DNA from: Bifidobacterium eulemuris
GTDB taxonomy: Bacteria; Actinomycetota; Actinomycetes; Actinomycetales; Bifidobacteriaceae
Direction of reading: 5' to 3'
DNA: 64,000 nucleotides
Assembly (NCBI RefSeq): GCF_014898155.1
Contig: NZ_CP062938.1
Location: 2,728,001 to 2,792,000 of the forward strand
Position 1 is the first letter of the stretch, and each line of letters starts with the position of its first letter. The position numbers were made by a program, and so were the translations under genes. Positions 9,591 to 18,110 of this stretch are shown here, one piece after another. The notes below the pieces were generated by a model. It searched no databases. It was not told the DNA's origin and was given only the letters and a program-made list of their open reading frames with translations.

Positions 9591-10988
9591 ATGAGCGAGA
9601 ACATCATGCGAATCATCGACCTTCGTGGTAAGAACCTGACCCGTGCCGAACTGCTGGACGCGATGCCCCGCGCCGAGATGGGCACCTCCGAGGCCACCGA
9701 TCTGGTGCGCCCCATCCTCGACGACGTCAAGGCCCGCGGTGCCGCCGCGCTGCGCGACTTCGGCGAGAAGTTCGACGGCGTGCGCGTCGAGAACCTGCGC
9801 GTGCCGGTCGAGGCGATGCGTCAGGCCCTCGAAGAGCTCGACCCCGAAGTGCGCTCCGCCATCGAGGAGTCGGTGAAGCGCTCCCGCGCCGTGGCCGCCA
9901 GCCAGGTGCCGCATGACTTCCACACCGATCTGGCTCCCGGCGCGCGCGTCGCCGAACGTTGGATCCCGGTGCAGCGCGTCGGCCTGTACGTGCCCGGCGG
10001 CAAGGCCGTGTATCCCTCGTCCGTGATCATGAACGCCGTGCCCGCCCAAGCCGCCGGCGTCGAGTCCCTCGCCATCGCCACCCCACCGTCCAAGGACGAT
10101 CCGCAGGGGCTGCCCAACAAGACCATCCTCGCCACCTGCGCCATCCTCGGCGTGGACGAGGTGTACGCGGTCGGCGGCGCCCAGGCCATCGCCATGTTCG
10201 CCTACGGCGCCAAGGGCTCTGAGCCGCAGGACGGCGACGTGCTGTGCGATCCGGTCGACAAGATCACCGGCCCCGGCAACATCTTCGTGGCCACCGCCAA
10301 GTCGCTCGTCTCCGCCTTCGTGGGCATCGACGCGGTCGCCGGCCCCACCGAGATCGGCATCATCGCCGACGCCCAGGCCAACCCCAAGTTCCTCGCCGCC
10401 GATCTGATCGGCCAGGCCGAGCATGACGAACTCGCCGGCTCCGTGCTGTTCACCGACTCCACCGACATTGCCGACGCCGTGCAGGCCGAACTGCTCGAGC
10501 GCGTGCCGCGCACCAAGCACGCCGAACGCGTGCGCACGTCGCTGTCCGGCCGCCAGTCCGCCATCGTGCTCACCGACGGACTCGACCAGTCCATCGACGC
10601 GGCCAACGCCTACGCCGCCGAACACCTGGAGATCCAGACCGTCGACGCGGACGCCGTGGTGGGGCGCGTCAGGAACGCCGGCGCCATCTTCCGCGGCCCC
10701 TATTCGCCGGTGCCGCTGGGCGACTACATGTCCGGATCCAACCACGTGCTGCCCACGGGCGGCACCGCCCGCTTCGCCGCCGGCCTCGGCGTGCACACCT
10801 TCATGAAGCCCGTCGAGGTCATCGAATACGACGAGCAGGGCCTGAAGGAGCTCGCCGCCCGCGTCAACGCCTTCGCCGTCTCCGAGGACCTTCCGGGGCA
10901 TGGTGAATGCGTGCTCACCCGCTTCGTCGACGACCCGTACGACAAGGCCACGCTGAACGATCAGGAAACCAAGGCGGGCCTCAAGTGA
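9591..10988 (+). CDS. hisD: Histidinol dehydrogenase
   Basis: Zn- and NAD-dependent enzyme for the last two oxidations of histidine biosynthesis (L-histidinol to L-histidine), about 465 residues. Family landmarks are ERWIPVQRVGLYVPGG, DKITGPGNIFVATAK, the GPTEIGIIAD segment, the QAEHDE motif with catalytic Glu/His, the later AEHLEIQT histidine, and GGTARFAAGLGVHTF near the C-terminus. The start is uncertain: ATG at 9591 has GGGGAG only two bases upstream, while ATG at 9606 (MRIIDLRG) is 15 bases further and less well served. It is the first gene of a tight operon; its stop overlaps the hisC start. No attenuator or T-box was seen in the 88-base upstream gap. Confidence 0.95.
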   Translation: MSENIMRIIDLRGKNLTRAELLDAMPRAEMGTSEATDLVRPILDDVKARGAAALRDFGEKFDGVRVENLRVPVEAMRQALEELDPEVRSAIEESVKRSRAVAASQVPHDFHTDLAPGARVAERWIPVQRVGLYVPGGKAVYPSSVIMNAVPAQAAGVESLAIATPPSKDDPQGLPNKTILATCAILGVDEVYAVGGAQAIAMFAYGAKGSEPQDGDVLCDPVDKITGPGNIFVATAKSLVSAFVGIDAVAGPTEIGIIADAQANPKFLAADLIGQAEHDELAGSVLFTDSTDIADAVQAELLERVPRTKHAERVRTSLSGRQSAIVLTDGLDQSIDAANAYAAEHLEIQTVDADAVVGRVRNAGAIFRGPYSPVPLGDYMSGSNHVLPTGGTARFAAGLGVHTFMKPVEVIEYDEQGLKELAARVNAFAVSEDLPGHGECVLTRFVDDPYDKATLNDQETKAGLK

Positions 10989-12160
10989 GCGACACAACCA
11001 GCAACGTCATACCGGCGAATCTGCCGCTGCGCAACGATCTGATCGGGGAGGAGCCGTACGGCGCGCCCCAGCTCGACGTGCCGGTGTGCCTGAACGTCAA
11101 CGAGAACCCGTACGCGCCCGATCCGGCCGTGTGCGAGACCATCGCCGAACGCGTCAAGGCCATCGCCCCCACGCTCAACCGGTATCCGGACCGCGAGCAT
11201 GTCGAACTGCGCCAGGCGTTCTCCGATTACCTCGCCCGCGAATCCGGCGTTCGTCTCGACGTGGACGAACTGTGGGGCGCGAACGGTTCCAACGAGATCA
11301 TGCTCCAGCTGTTCCAGGCCTTCGGAGGACCGGGACGCACCGCGCTCGGCGCCGACCCCACGTATTCCATGTATCCCGAATACGCGCGCGACACGTTCAC
11401 CGGCTGGGAGCTCGCCCACCGCAACGACGACTTCACGCTGAACGTCGACCGTCTCATCGAACGGATCGAGGCCGTCAAACCCTCCATGGTGCTGCTCACC
11501 AGCCCGAACAACCCCACCGGCACCCCGCTGGCGCATGAGGACATCGAACGTGTGCTCGCCGTATGCGAGACGGCCGAGGTCGCGGGCGCGCGCGAAGGCG
11601 TGCACCCGATCGTCGTCATCGACGAGGCCTATATCGAATTCCGCGACCCGGGCGTGCCCAGCGCCGTCGAACTCATCAAAACGCACGCGAACCTGGCCGT
11701 CAGCCGCACCATGAGCAAGGCCTTCGCCTTCGCTGGCGCGCGCGTCGGCTATCTCGCCGCAAGCAAGGGCATCATCGACTGCGTGCGCATCGTGCGCATG
11801 CCCTACCATCTGAGCGCCGTCACCCAGGCCGCGGCCCTCGCCGCGTTCGAGCACACCGACGAACAGCTCAGCCGCGTGAACCACCTGCGTGAGACGCGCA
11901 ACGCCACCGCCGCATGGCTCAAACAGCTGACCTACAAGGGCCAGGCGCTCGACGTGGCCGACTCCCAGTCGAACTTCCTGCTCTTCGGCGGGCATCTCGA
12001 CAACCGCGAGGCGATTTTCGAAGGACTGCTCGAGCGCGGCGTGCTCATCCGCGTGGTCGGCCCAGCCGGCTGGCTGCGCGTGTGCATGGGCACCGACGAA
12101 GAGATGGAGGCCTTCCGCACCGCATTGACGGAAGTTCTCAACGAACTGGACAAGGAGTAG
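10985..12160 (+). CDS. hisC: Histidinol-phosphate aminotransferase
   Basis: PLP-dependent class I/II aminotransferase (391 residues) converting imidazole-acetol phosphate to histidinol phosphate. Visible motifs are CLNVNENPY at the N-terminus, ANGSNEIM, TSPNNPTGTP, the VVIDEAYIEF strand with the PLP-pyridine Asp, and SRTMSKAFAFAGARVGY, whose Lys is the Schiff-base residue. The GTG at 10985 overlaps the hisD TGA (10986-10988), implying translational coupling; this start gives the usual family length. hisB begins three bases after its stop. Confidence 0.95.
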   Translation: MSDTTSNVIPANLPLRNDLIGEEPYGAPQLDVPVCLNVNENPYAPDPAVCETIAERVKAIAPTLNRYPDREHVELRQAFSDYLARESGVRLDVDELWGANGSNEIMLQLFQAFGGPGRTALGADPTYSMYPEYARDTFTGWELAHRNDDFTLNVDRLIERIEAVKPSMVLLTSPNNPTGTPLAHEDIERVLAVCETAEVAGAREGVHPIVVIDEAYIEFRDPGVPSAVELIKTHANLAVSRTMSKAFAFAGARVGYLAASKGIIDCVRIVRMPYHLSAVTQAAALAAFEHTDEQLSRVNHLRETRNATAAWLKQLTYKGQALDVADSQSNFLLFGGHLDNREAIFEGLLERGVLIRVVGPAGWLRVCMGTDEEMEAFRTALTEVLNELDKE

Positions 12161-12163
12161 GCA

Positions 12164-12763
12164 ATGGCACGCACCGCGCATATCGTCCGCGAAACCAGCG
12201 AATCGCGCATCGAACTGACGTTGGACCTCGACGGCACCGGCAAAACCGACATCGACACGTCCGTGCCGTTCTACAACCATATGATGACGGCCCTCGGCAA
12301 GCATTCGCTGATCGACCTGACCATCAAGGCCAGCGGCGACACCGACATCGACGTGCATCACACCGTCGAAGACACGGCCATCGTGTTCGGCGAGGCGCTG
12401 CGCGAGGCGTTGGGCGACAAGCGCGGCATCCGCCGTTTCGCCGACGCCACCGTGCCGCTGGACGAGGCGCTGGCCAAGGCTGTGGTCGACGTGTCCGGCC
12501 GACCGTATGTGGTGTGCTCCGGAGAGCCGGAAGGCTACGAATACTGCATGATGGGCGGGCATTTCACCGGCTCCCTCGTGCGCCACGTGATGGAATCCAT
12601 CGCCCTGCACGCCGGCATCTGCCTGCATCTCGAGGTGCTTGCCGGCCGCGACCCGCACCATATCGCCGAAGCCGAATTCAAGGCCTTCGCACGCGCCCTG
12701 CGTTTCGCCATCGAACCCGATCCGCGCGTGGACGGCATCCCCAGCACGAAAGGCGCGTTGTGA
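12164..12763 (+). CDS. hisB: Imidazoleglycerol-phosphate dehydratase
   Basis: A monofunctional 199-residue dehydratase, the usual actinobacterial form without the phosphatase domain found in enterobacteria. The two metal-binding histidine clusters are visible: [17 protein letters not shown] near residues 64-80 and [17 protein letters not shown] near 163-180. It also has the N-terminal repeat-like segment [15 protein letters not shown]. The start ATG lies three bases after hisC. Its TGA shares one base with the ATG of the following unknown gene (A at 12763), so the two are almost certainly co-translated. Confidence 0.96.
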   Translation: MARTAHIVRETSESRIELTLDLDGTGKTDIDTSVPFYNHMMTALGKHSLIDLTIKASGDTDIDVHHTVEDTAIVFGEALREALGDKRGIRRFADATVPLDEALAKAVVDVSGRPYVVCSGEPEGYEYCMMGGHFTGSLVRHVMESIALHAGICLHLEVLAGRDPHHIAEAEFKAFARALRFAIEPDPRVDGIPSTKGAL

Positions 12764-13494
12764 TGGCGGACGATCAGGAACCACATTTCTCCGACGAGGA
12801 GCTTGAAGCCGCACTGGCCGGATTCGAAAAGGAATTCGCACAGGAGCGGGAAACGGCGTCCCCGGTCGATCAACCCACGGCGGGCGCGGACGGCGCGGCC
12901 GACGCGGATAAGAAGAACGAGACGGATGCGGGTTTGGATCCCGCCTCCATCGAGATTCCCGACGATGCCGCCGAACTGGACCCCTCCGTGGGATTCGACG
13001 CGGAACTGGCCGGACTGCTTGGCAACCGCGCGAAAATCGCGGTGGTGGTCACACGCATCGCCGACGCCGACCTTTTGGCCGCGTTCTGCCAGCTGGCGGA
13101 CATCTCCGCCGACTGCATCGGCTCCAACCAGGGCGCCGTCGCCGTGCTGCGCAACCTCGACGGCGATTCGCCCGAGGCCGCGGCCCGCGACCTGACCACC
13201 GTGGTGGCCGGCATGACCGTGATCCTCGCCGTCAACCGCGCCGACAAGCTCGAAGTCACCCTATACGTGCAGGGCGAGGCCGCGCGGACCTTCGCGCCGC
13301 CGATGCTGTTCACCTCCACCGCCCGATTCGTGGAGGACCTGCTGCTCGGCATCACCACGGTGAACGCGCTTCGCGAGCAGGGCTTCGAAATCGAGGATTC
13401 CGCCGACTTCGACCACAAGCGCGCCATGGCCACCATCGCCAAGCACACCAAATTCGGGCGCGGAGGCTCCACCAAAGGCTCCAGCATCAACTAG
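12763..13494 (+). CDS. Conserved protein of unknown function inside the histidine operon
   Basis: A 243-residue soluble protein. The first ~80 residues are acidic, low-complexity and probably disordered (many Asp, Glu and Ala). The rest looks like a compact alpha/beta domain: NRAKIAVVVTRIADADLLAAF, then VAVLRNLDGD, then TTVVAGMTVILAVNRADKLEVTLYV and a basic C-terminus (HTKFGRGGSTKG). No catalytic motif is recognisable and I do not know the family. The start is fixed by a one-base overlap with the hisB stop, and hisH follows 58 bases later, so it is expressed with the pathway. A regulatory or assembly role for the pathway is possible but only from position. Confidence 0.8.
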   Translation: MADDQEPHFSDEELEAALAGFEKEFAQERETASPVDQPTAGADGAADADKKNETDAGLDPASIEIPDDAAELDPSVGFDAELAGLLGNRAKIAVVVTRIADADLLAAFCQLADISADCIGSNQGAVAVLRNLDGDSPEAAARDLTTVVAGMTVILAVNRADKLEVTLYVQGEAARTFAPPMLFTSTARFVEDLLLGITTVNALREQGFEIEDSADFDHKRAMATIAKHTKFGRGGSTKGSSIN

Positions 13495-13552
13495 CGCCAG
13501 CTAGCACATTTAAGCATCCACCGAACAGAACAGCACAAGGGGAACAGCAACG

Positions 13553-14200
13553 ATGAGCACTGCAGTCGTGTTCGACTATGGCTTCGGCAACGTCCGCTCC
13601 ATGGTTCGCGCGCTCGCCAATCTGGGCGTCGACACCACGCTCACCTCCGACTACCGTCAGGCGCTTGAGGCCGACGGTCTGGTGGTGCCCGGAGTCGGCG
13701 CGTTCGCCGCCTGCATGGACGGATTGAAACGCGTCGGCGGCGATCGCGTGATCACCGACCGCATCCGCGCGGGCCGCCCGACGCTCGGCGTATGCGTCGG
13801 CGAGCAGATCATGTTCGAGCAGGGACTCGAACACGGCGTGCGCACCGACGGCATCGGCCTGATCGGCGGCACGGTCGAACTGTTGGACGCGGATGTGGTA
13901 CCGCATATGGGCTGGGACACCGTCGAAGCGGCCGAAGGTTCGCAACTGCTGCGCGGCGTGGAACAGGAACGTTTCTACTTCGTGCACTCCTACGCGGCCA
14001 CCGCCGTGAGCCAAGCCGACACCTCGCGCTACGACATCGACTTCGGCGAAGCTCCGGCGCGCGTGACATGGTGCGAATACGGGCGCAGCCGTTTCGTCGC
14101 CGCCTACGAACGCGGCACCCTGTCCGTCACGCAGTTCCACCCCGAAAAGTCCGGCGACGCCGGCGCGCAACTGCTGAAGAACTGGATCGAAACCTTCTGA
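13553..14200 (+). CDS. hisH: Imidazole glycerol phosphate synthase, glutamine amidotransferase subunit
   Basis: Class I glutamine amidotransferase (215 residues) that supplies ammonia to HisF. The oxyanion/P-loop-like VVPGVGAFAACM, the nucleophilic Cys in TLGVCVGEQIMFEQG (near residue 82) and the His-Glu pair in VTQFHPEKSGDAG are all present. The usual LGICLGMQ is here LGVCVGEQ. ATG at 13553 follows AAGGGGAAC. The synthase partner hisF is not in this window, so it must lie elsewhere, as must hisI, hisG and hisE. Confidence 0.95.
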   Translation: MSTAVVFDYGFGNVRSMVRALANLGVDTTLTSDYRQALEADGLVVPGVGAFAACMDGLKRVGGDRVITDRIRAGRPTLGVCVGEQIMFEQGLEHGVRTDGIGLIGGTVELLDADVVPHMGWDTVEAAEGSQLLRGVEQERFYFVHSYAATAVSQADTSRYDIDFGEAPARVTWCEYGRSRFVAAYERGTLSVTQFHPEKSGDAGAQLLKNWIETF

Positions 14201-14284
14201 ACCACAATCAGATGGTGCCGCCGTGCGAAGGGCATGTTTTCCGCCCGCACGGATGGTGCGACATCCCTAGGAAAGGAACCTGCT

Positions 14285-15010
14285 ATGTCCCTCACGCTGC
14301 TTCCCGCGGTCGACGTTCGCGACGGCAAGGCCGTGCGTCTGCGCCAAGGCGAGTCCGGCTCGGAAACCGATTACGGCTCCCCGCTTGAGGCCGCCCGCAC
14401 CTGGGTTCAGGCCGGAGCGGAATGGATCCATCTGGTCGACCTCGACGCCGCCTTCGGCACCGGCGACAACCGCGCCCAGCTGCGCGAGATCGTGCGCGAA
14501 CTCGGCGACCAGGTCAACATCGAGATGAGCGGCGGCGTGCGTGACGACGCCTCGCTGGAATCCGCGCTGGAAGCCGGCGCGGCCCGCGTGAACATCGGCA
14601 CCGCCGCGCTGGAGAACCCCGAATGGACCAAGCGGATCATCGCCAAGTACGGCGACAAGGTCGCCGTCGGCCTCGACGTGCGCGGCCATACGCTGGCCGC
14701 CCGCGGCTGGACCCGCGAGGGCGGTGACCTGTTCGAGACGATGGCGATGCTCGACGACGCAGGCTGCACCCGCTACGTGGTCACCGACGTGGCCAAAGAC
14801 GGCATGATGAGCGGCCCGAACCTCACCCTGCTCAAAGAGGTCGCCGAACGCACCAACGCCAAGGTGACGGCCTCTGGCGGCATCGCCAAACTCGACGATC
14901 TCAAAGCCATCAAGGAACTGGCCGAAATCGGCGTGGACTCCGCCATCCTCGGCAAATCCCTCTACGCGCGCGCCTTCACCCTCGAAGAGGCGCTCGAAGT
15001 CGCCCGCTGA
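14285..15010 (+). CDS. hisA: Phosphoribosyl isomerase A (HisA, probably PriA type)
   Basis: A 241-residue TIM barrel that isomerises ProFAR to PRFAR. The N-terminal [19 protein letters not shown] with the catalytic Asp, the half-barrel repeats ([31 protein letters not shown]), the two phosphate sites and [14 protein letters not shown] with the second Asp are visible. The sequence style ([31 protein letters not shown]) matches actinobacterial PriA, which also carries the TrpF reaction in several genera; that dual role is inference here. ATG at 14285 has AAAGGA at 14272-14277. It ends the operon before a strong hairpin. Confidence 0.93.
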   Translation: MSLTLLPAVDVRDGKAVRLRQGESGSETDYGSPLEAARTWVQAGAEWIHLVDLDAAFGTGDNRAQLREIVRELGDQVNIEMSGGVRDDASLESALEAGAARVNIGTAALENPEWTKRIIAKYGDKVAVGLDVRGHTLAARGWTREGGDLFETMAMLDDAGCTRYVVTDVAKDGMMSGPNLTLLKEVAERTNAKVTASGGIAKLDDLKAIKELAEIGVDSAILGKSLYARAFTLEEALEVAR

Positions 15011-15046
15011 AACGCTCCCCGCTCAAGGGAAGCTTGCGGAAAGCAT

Positions 15047-15104
15047 AATCCCGCCTGACCGGTATGGCCTTCAAAGGAGGTAGGCCTGCCGGTCATGCGG
15101 GATT
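15047..15104. terminator. Strong hairpin between hisA and the DUF2252 gene
   Basis: A perfect or near-perfect stem of about 16 bp joins 15047-15062 to 15089-15104 (one mismatch), with an inner GGCCT/AGGCC pairing. It lies between two convergent genes and can end both transcripts; T-richness on the flanks is modest. Confidence 0.75.
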
Positions 15105-15121
15105 CGTTGTAAAGCGACGGA

Positions 15122-16564
15122 TCAGGCGCAGGGCAGTTCGCCGGATTCGATGAGCTTCTTGAACACGGCGTAATCCTCGTCGTTCTGCTCCGCATAGGAG
15201 ACCGCGAATGTGGCGATGGCCTGGTCGAACTCGTCCGAACCGCCCAGATAGTTCGCGATGGCGATCGAATCGCCGGTGCGCGCGTGCGCATGCGCCAGGC
15301 AGCGGGCGCACATGCGGCCCAGATCGCTTAATTCCATCTCGTTGAGATCGTCGATGTCGATCGAACCTTTGCCGTTCCACAGCTGACGCACGTAATAGTC
15401 GCGTTTGCGGCCATCCTCGGCGATGAAGCTCGACCATCCCAGCAGCACGTCGGCCGTGGACTGGATCAGTTTCTGCCCCTGCACCACGCGCTCGCCATGC
15501 GTGGCGTACGGCGAAGCGCCGCAATAATGCTCCAACACCGAATAGGTGGCCTCCTTCATCTGCAACATCAACGGATCGTCGATGTCCCGCCCGGTGAAGA
15601 CGGCCACCCATGCGCGCTGGCCCACGGAGCCGACGCCCACCACCTTGCGGGCCGAATCATGGTAGCGGTAATGGTCGAACACATGACGGCGATCCTCATA
15701 CAACGAATGCCGGTAGTGCCCCAGCAGCGTGTCGATGCGCGCCTGCAACGCCTCAATATCCGCATAATCCTGCAATTCGTTGATGGGCGCCAATTCCGGC
15801 GGATCGGAACGGAACCGCAGCTTGCCGCCCTCGAGATACGTCAGTTTGGCGGCCGCCGCGTCGGAGTCCCGAACCGCGGCCTTCGCCGCCGCGTCGCGCA
15901 GCGTGCGGTTGCGCTTGCCGCTCTGCGTCTTCTCGAAACGATCCAGCGTCTCGGTCACATCGATATGGTCGTACCATGCGTCGAGATAATCCATTTCGGA
16001 GAACTGTTTGATGCGCTCGCGGTACGTGTGCACGCAACGCATCACCGCGGCCCGCCTCGCCTTCTCCTTGATGCCGTTCGCACGTCCGCAAATCTCCACC
16101 GACACGGCCAGGCGTTTGAGGTCCCACTCCCACGGGCCGATCGCCGTCTCGTCGAAATCGTTGATGTCGAACACCAGACGCGCCGAGGGGGAGCGGAACA
16201 TGCCGAAATTGCCGATATGCGCGTCGCCCACGCATTGCACCGGAATGCCCGTCACCGGCGTGGTCACCAGATCGTTGGTCATGATCAGCGCGGTGCCGCG
16301 GTAGAACGTGAACGCGCTGGCGCTCATGCGCTTGTACCGCAGCGGCACCAGATCGGGCACGCGGGTGGCCGACTGCTCCTCAAGCAGCGCGATCGCCTCG
16401 CGACGCCCCTCACGCACCCGCCAGACCGCATGACTGCTCAACGGCGCTTTGTCGCGCGCCGTAAAGCCCGCGCACGCGCGTTCACGCGGAGTGTCGGCCT
16501 GCCGCCAACTCGTCATATCGATGGGAGGATTGGCGGCCGGTGTCAGATGGTCTTCTTCGCTCAT
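15122..16564 (-). CDS. DUF2252 family protein (kinase-like fold)
   Basis: A 480-residue cytoplasmic protein of the DUF2252 family. The key motifs are VGDAHIGNFG (a HxGD...N-like loop) and VFDINDFDETAIGPWEWDLKRLA, which together resemble the catalytic and metal-binding loops of aminoglycoside-phosphotransferase-like kinases. Others are GVGSVGQRAWVAVFTG and a C-terminal AHARTGDSIAIANYLGGSD. The phosphotransfer substrate is unknown for the family. ATG at 16564 (MSEEDHL) is used because the upstream in-frame ATG at 16630 falls inside the inverted-repeat region; neither has a strong ribosome site. It is convergent with hisA and divergent from glnA. Confidence 0.85.
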   Translation of the reverse strand: MSEEDHLTPAANPPIDMTSWRQADTPRERACAGFTARDKAPLSSHAVWRVREGRREAIALLEEQSATRVPDLVPLRYKRMSASAFTFYRGTALIMTNDLVTTPVTGIPVQCVGDAHIGNFGMFRSPSARLVFDINDFDETAIGPWEWDLKRLAVSVEICGRANGIKEKARRAAVMRCVHTYRERIKQFSEMDYLDAWYDHIDVTETLDRFEKTQSGKRNRTLRDAAAKAAVRDSDAAAAKLTYLEGGKLRFRSDPPELAPINELQDYADIEALQARIDTLLGHYRHSLYEDRRHVFDHYRYHDSARKVVGVGSVGQRAWVAVFTGRDIDDPLMLQMKEATYSVLEHYCGASPYATHGERVVQGQKLIQSTADVLLGWSSFIAEDGRKRDYYVRQLWNGKGSIDIDDLNEMELSDLGRMCARCLAHAHARTGDSIAIANYLGGSDEFDQAIATFAVSYAEQNDEDYAVFKKLIESGELPCA

Positions 16565-16602
16565 ACGCACCACTGTAACGCGTGGAATGTGACGGCGAAG
16601 CC

Positions 16603-16672
16603 CCATGGTGCGGTACTTTCCATGGTGCAATGCCTCGGAAACGTTGCAATATCAACCCACCGCACCATGGAA
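16603..16672. promoter_or_regulatory. Nested inverted repeats upstream of glnA
   Basis: CCATGGTGCGGT at 16603-16614 is the exact reverse complement of 16659-16670. TTCCATGGTGC at 16618-16628 is the exact reverse complement of 16662-16672. The two left arms therefore compete for one right arm. The element lies in the 193-base divergent gap between the DUF2252 gene and glnA. Whether it acts as DNA operator or as an RNA switch cannot be decided here. Confidence 0.5.
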
Positions 16673-16757
16673 TCACCGCATCATGGACACCATCGTAGAT
16701 GTGGGGAACGCGCGTGTTAACGCGGGTCGTAACACGGGTGTGGAACGATAGGCGGTT

Positions 16758-18095
16758 ATGGATAAGCAGCAGGAGTTCGCACTGCGCACGGTCGAGGAAC
16801 GAGACGTGCGCTTTATTCGCTTATGGTTCACGGATGTGCTGGGAACCTTGAAATCCGTGGCCATCGCGCCGGCGGAGTTGGAGGCGGCGTTCGAGGAGGG
16901 GCTCGGATTCGACGGCTCCGCGATCGAAGGCATGACGCGCGTGTCCGAGGACGATATGATCGTCCAGCCGGATCCCTCCACCTTCCAGATTCTGCCGTGG
17001 CGAGGCGGACCGCAGGGCACGGCGCGCATGTTCTGCGACGTGCTCACCCCGGATGGCGAACCCAGCCTGGGCGACCCGCGCTACGTGCTCAAGCGCGCGC
17101 TGGCCAAGGCCAAGGAGAAGGGCTTCACCTTCTACGTGCATCCGGAGATTGAGTTCTACCTGTTCGAAAGCCAGGACGACTGGTCCAAGCCTCCGGTGCC
17201 GATCGATGAGGGCGGCTACTTCGACCATGTGCCGCGCAGTCCCGGCATGGACTTCCGCCGCGCCACCGTGAACATGCTCGAACAGATGGGCATTTCGGTG
17301 GAATACTCGCATCACGAGGGCGGCCCCGGTCAGAACGAGATCGACCTGCGCTACGCGGACGCGCTCACCACGGCCGACAACATCATGACCTTCCGCACCG
17401 TGGTCAAGGAGATCTCCTTGGAGCGCGGCATCCACGCGAGCTTCATGCCCAAGCCAATCGCCGACGCGCCCGGTTCCGGCATGCACACGCACCTAAGCCT
17501 GTTCGAGGGGGACTCCAACGCCTTCTACGAGGCTGGCCAGGAGTTCAACATGTCGCTCACCGCGCGCCAGTTCGCCGCCGGCATTCTGGCCCATGCGGCG
17601 GAGATCTGCGCCGTCACCGACCAGTACGTCAACTCGTACAAGCGTCTGTGGGGCGGCAATGAGGCGCCGAGCTACATCTGCTGGGGCCACAACAACCGTT
17701 CCGCGCTGCTGCGCATCCCGCAGTACAAGCCCGGCAAGGGCAATTCCGCGCGTATGGAGTTCCGCGGTCTCGACCCGGTCGCCAACCCGTACCTCGCTTA
17801 CTCCGTGCTGCTGGCCGCCGGCCTCGACGGCATCGAGAAGCAGATGACGCTCGGCGAGCCGACCAGCGACGACGTGTGGGAGCTCACCGATGCCGAACGT
17901 CAGGCGATGGGCATCGAACCGCTGCCCACCTCGCTGGGCGCCGCGCTGCGCGTGATGGAGAAATCCGACTTCGTGGCCGATGTGCTCGGCGAGCATGTGT
18001 TCGAGTACTTCCTGCGCAACAAGCGCCACGAATGGGAGGAATACAACCGTCAGGTCACCCCCTTCGAACTTAAGAAGTACCTGCCCAAGCTGTAA
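16758..18095 (+). CDS. glnA: Glutamine synthetase, type I (short GSI-alpha/GlnA2-like form)
   Basis: A 445-residue ATP-dependent ligase forming glutamine from glutamate and ammonia. Recognisable segments are FTDVLGTLKSVAI, LGFDGSAIEGM, the metal-site YSHHEGGPGQNEIDLRYADALTTADN, the GSGMHTHLSL signature, ATP-site KRLWGGNEAPSYICWG and RMEFRGLDPVANPYLAYS. The tyrosine-containing NLYxLPPE adenylylation motif of longer GSI-beta enzymes is absent. This enzyme is therefore unlikely to be regulated by GlnE and may instead respond to feedback inhibition. It has its own strong terminator at 18131-18163. The start codon ATG at 16758 has only a weak GGCGG upstream. Confidence 0.95.
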   Translation: MDKQQEFALRTVEERDVRFIRLWFTDVLGTLKSVAIAPAELEAAFEEGLGFDGSAIEGMTRVSEDDMIVQPDPSTFQILPWRGGPQGTARMFCDVLTPDGEPSLGDPRYVLKRALAKAKEKGFTFYVHPEIEFYLFESQDDWSKPPVPIDEGGYFDHVPRSPGMDFRRATVNMLEQMGISVEYSHHEGGPGQNEIDLRYADALTTADNIMTFRTVVKEISLERGIHASFMPKPIADAPGSGMHTHLSLFEGDSNAFYEAGQEFNMSLTARQFAAGILAHAAEICAVTDQYVNSYKRLWGGNEAPSYICWGHNNRSALLRIPQYKPGKGNSARMEFRGLDPVANPYLAYSVLLAAGLDGIEKQMTLGEPTSDDVWELTDAERQAMGIEPLPTSLGAALRVMEKSDFVADVLGEHVFEYFLRNKRHEWEEYNRQVTPFELKKYLPKL

Positions 18096-18110
18096 GCGAG
18101 CAATCACGCA

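Noticed and set aside
10961..12841. 626-codon minus-strand frame across hisC and hisB
   Set aside because: Antisense shadow of conserved histidine genes with no start context.
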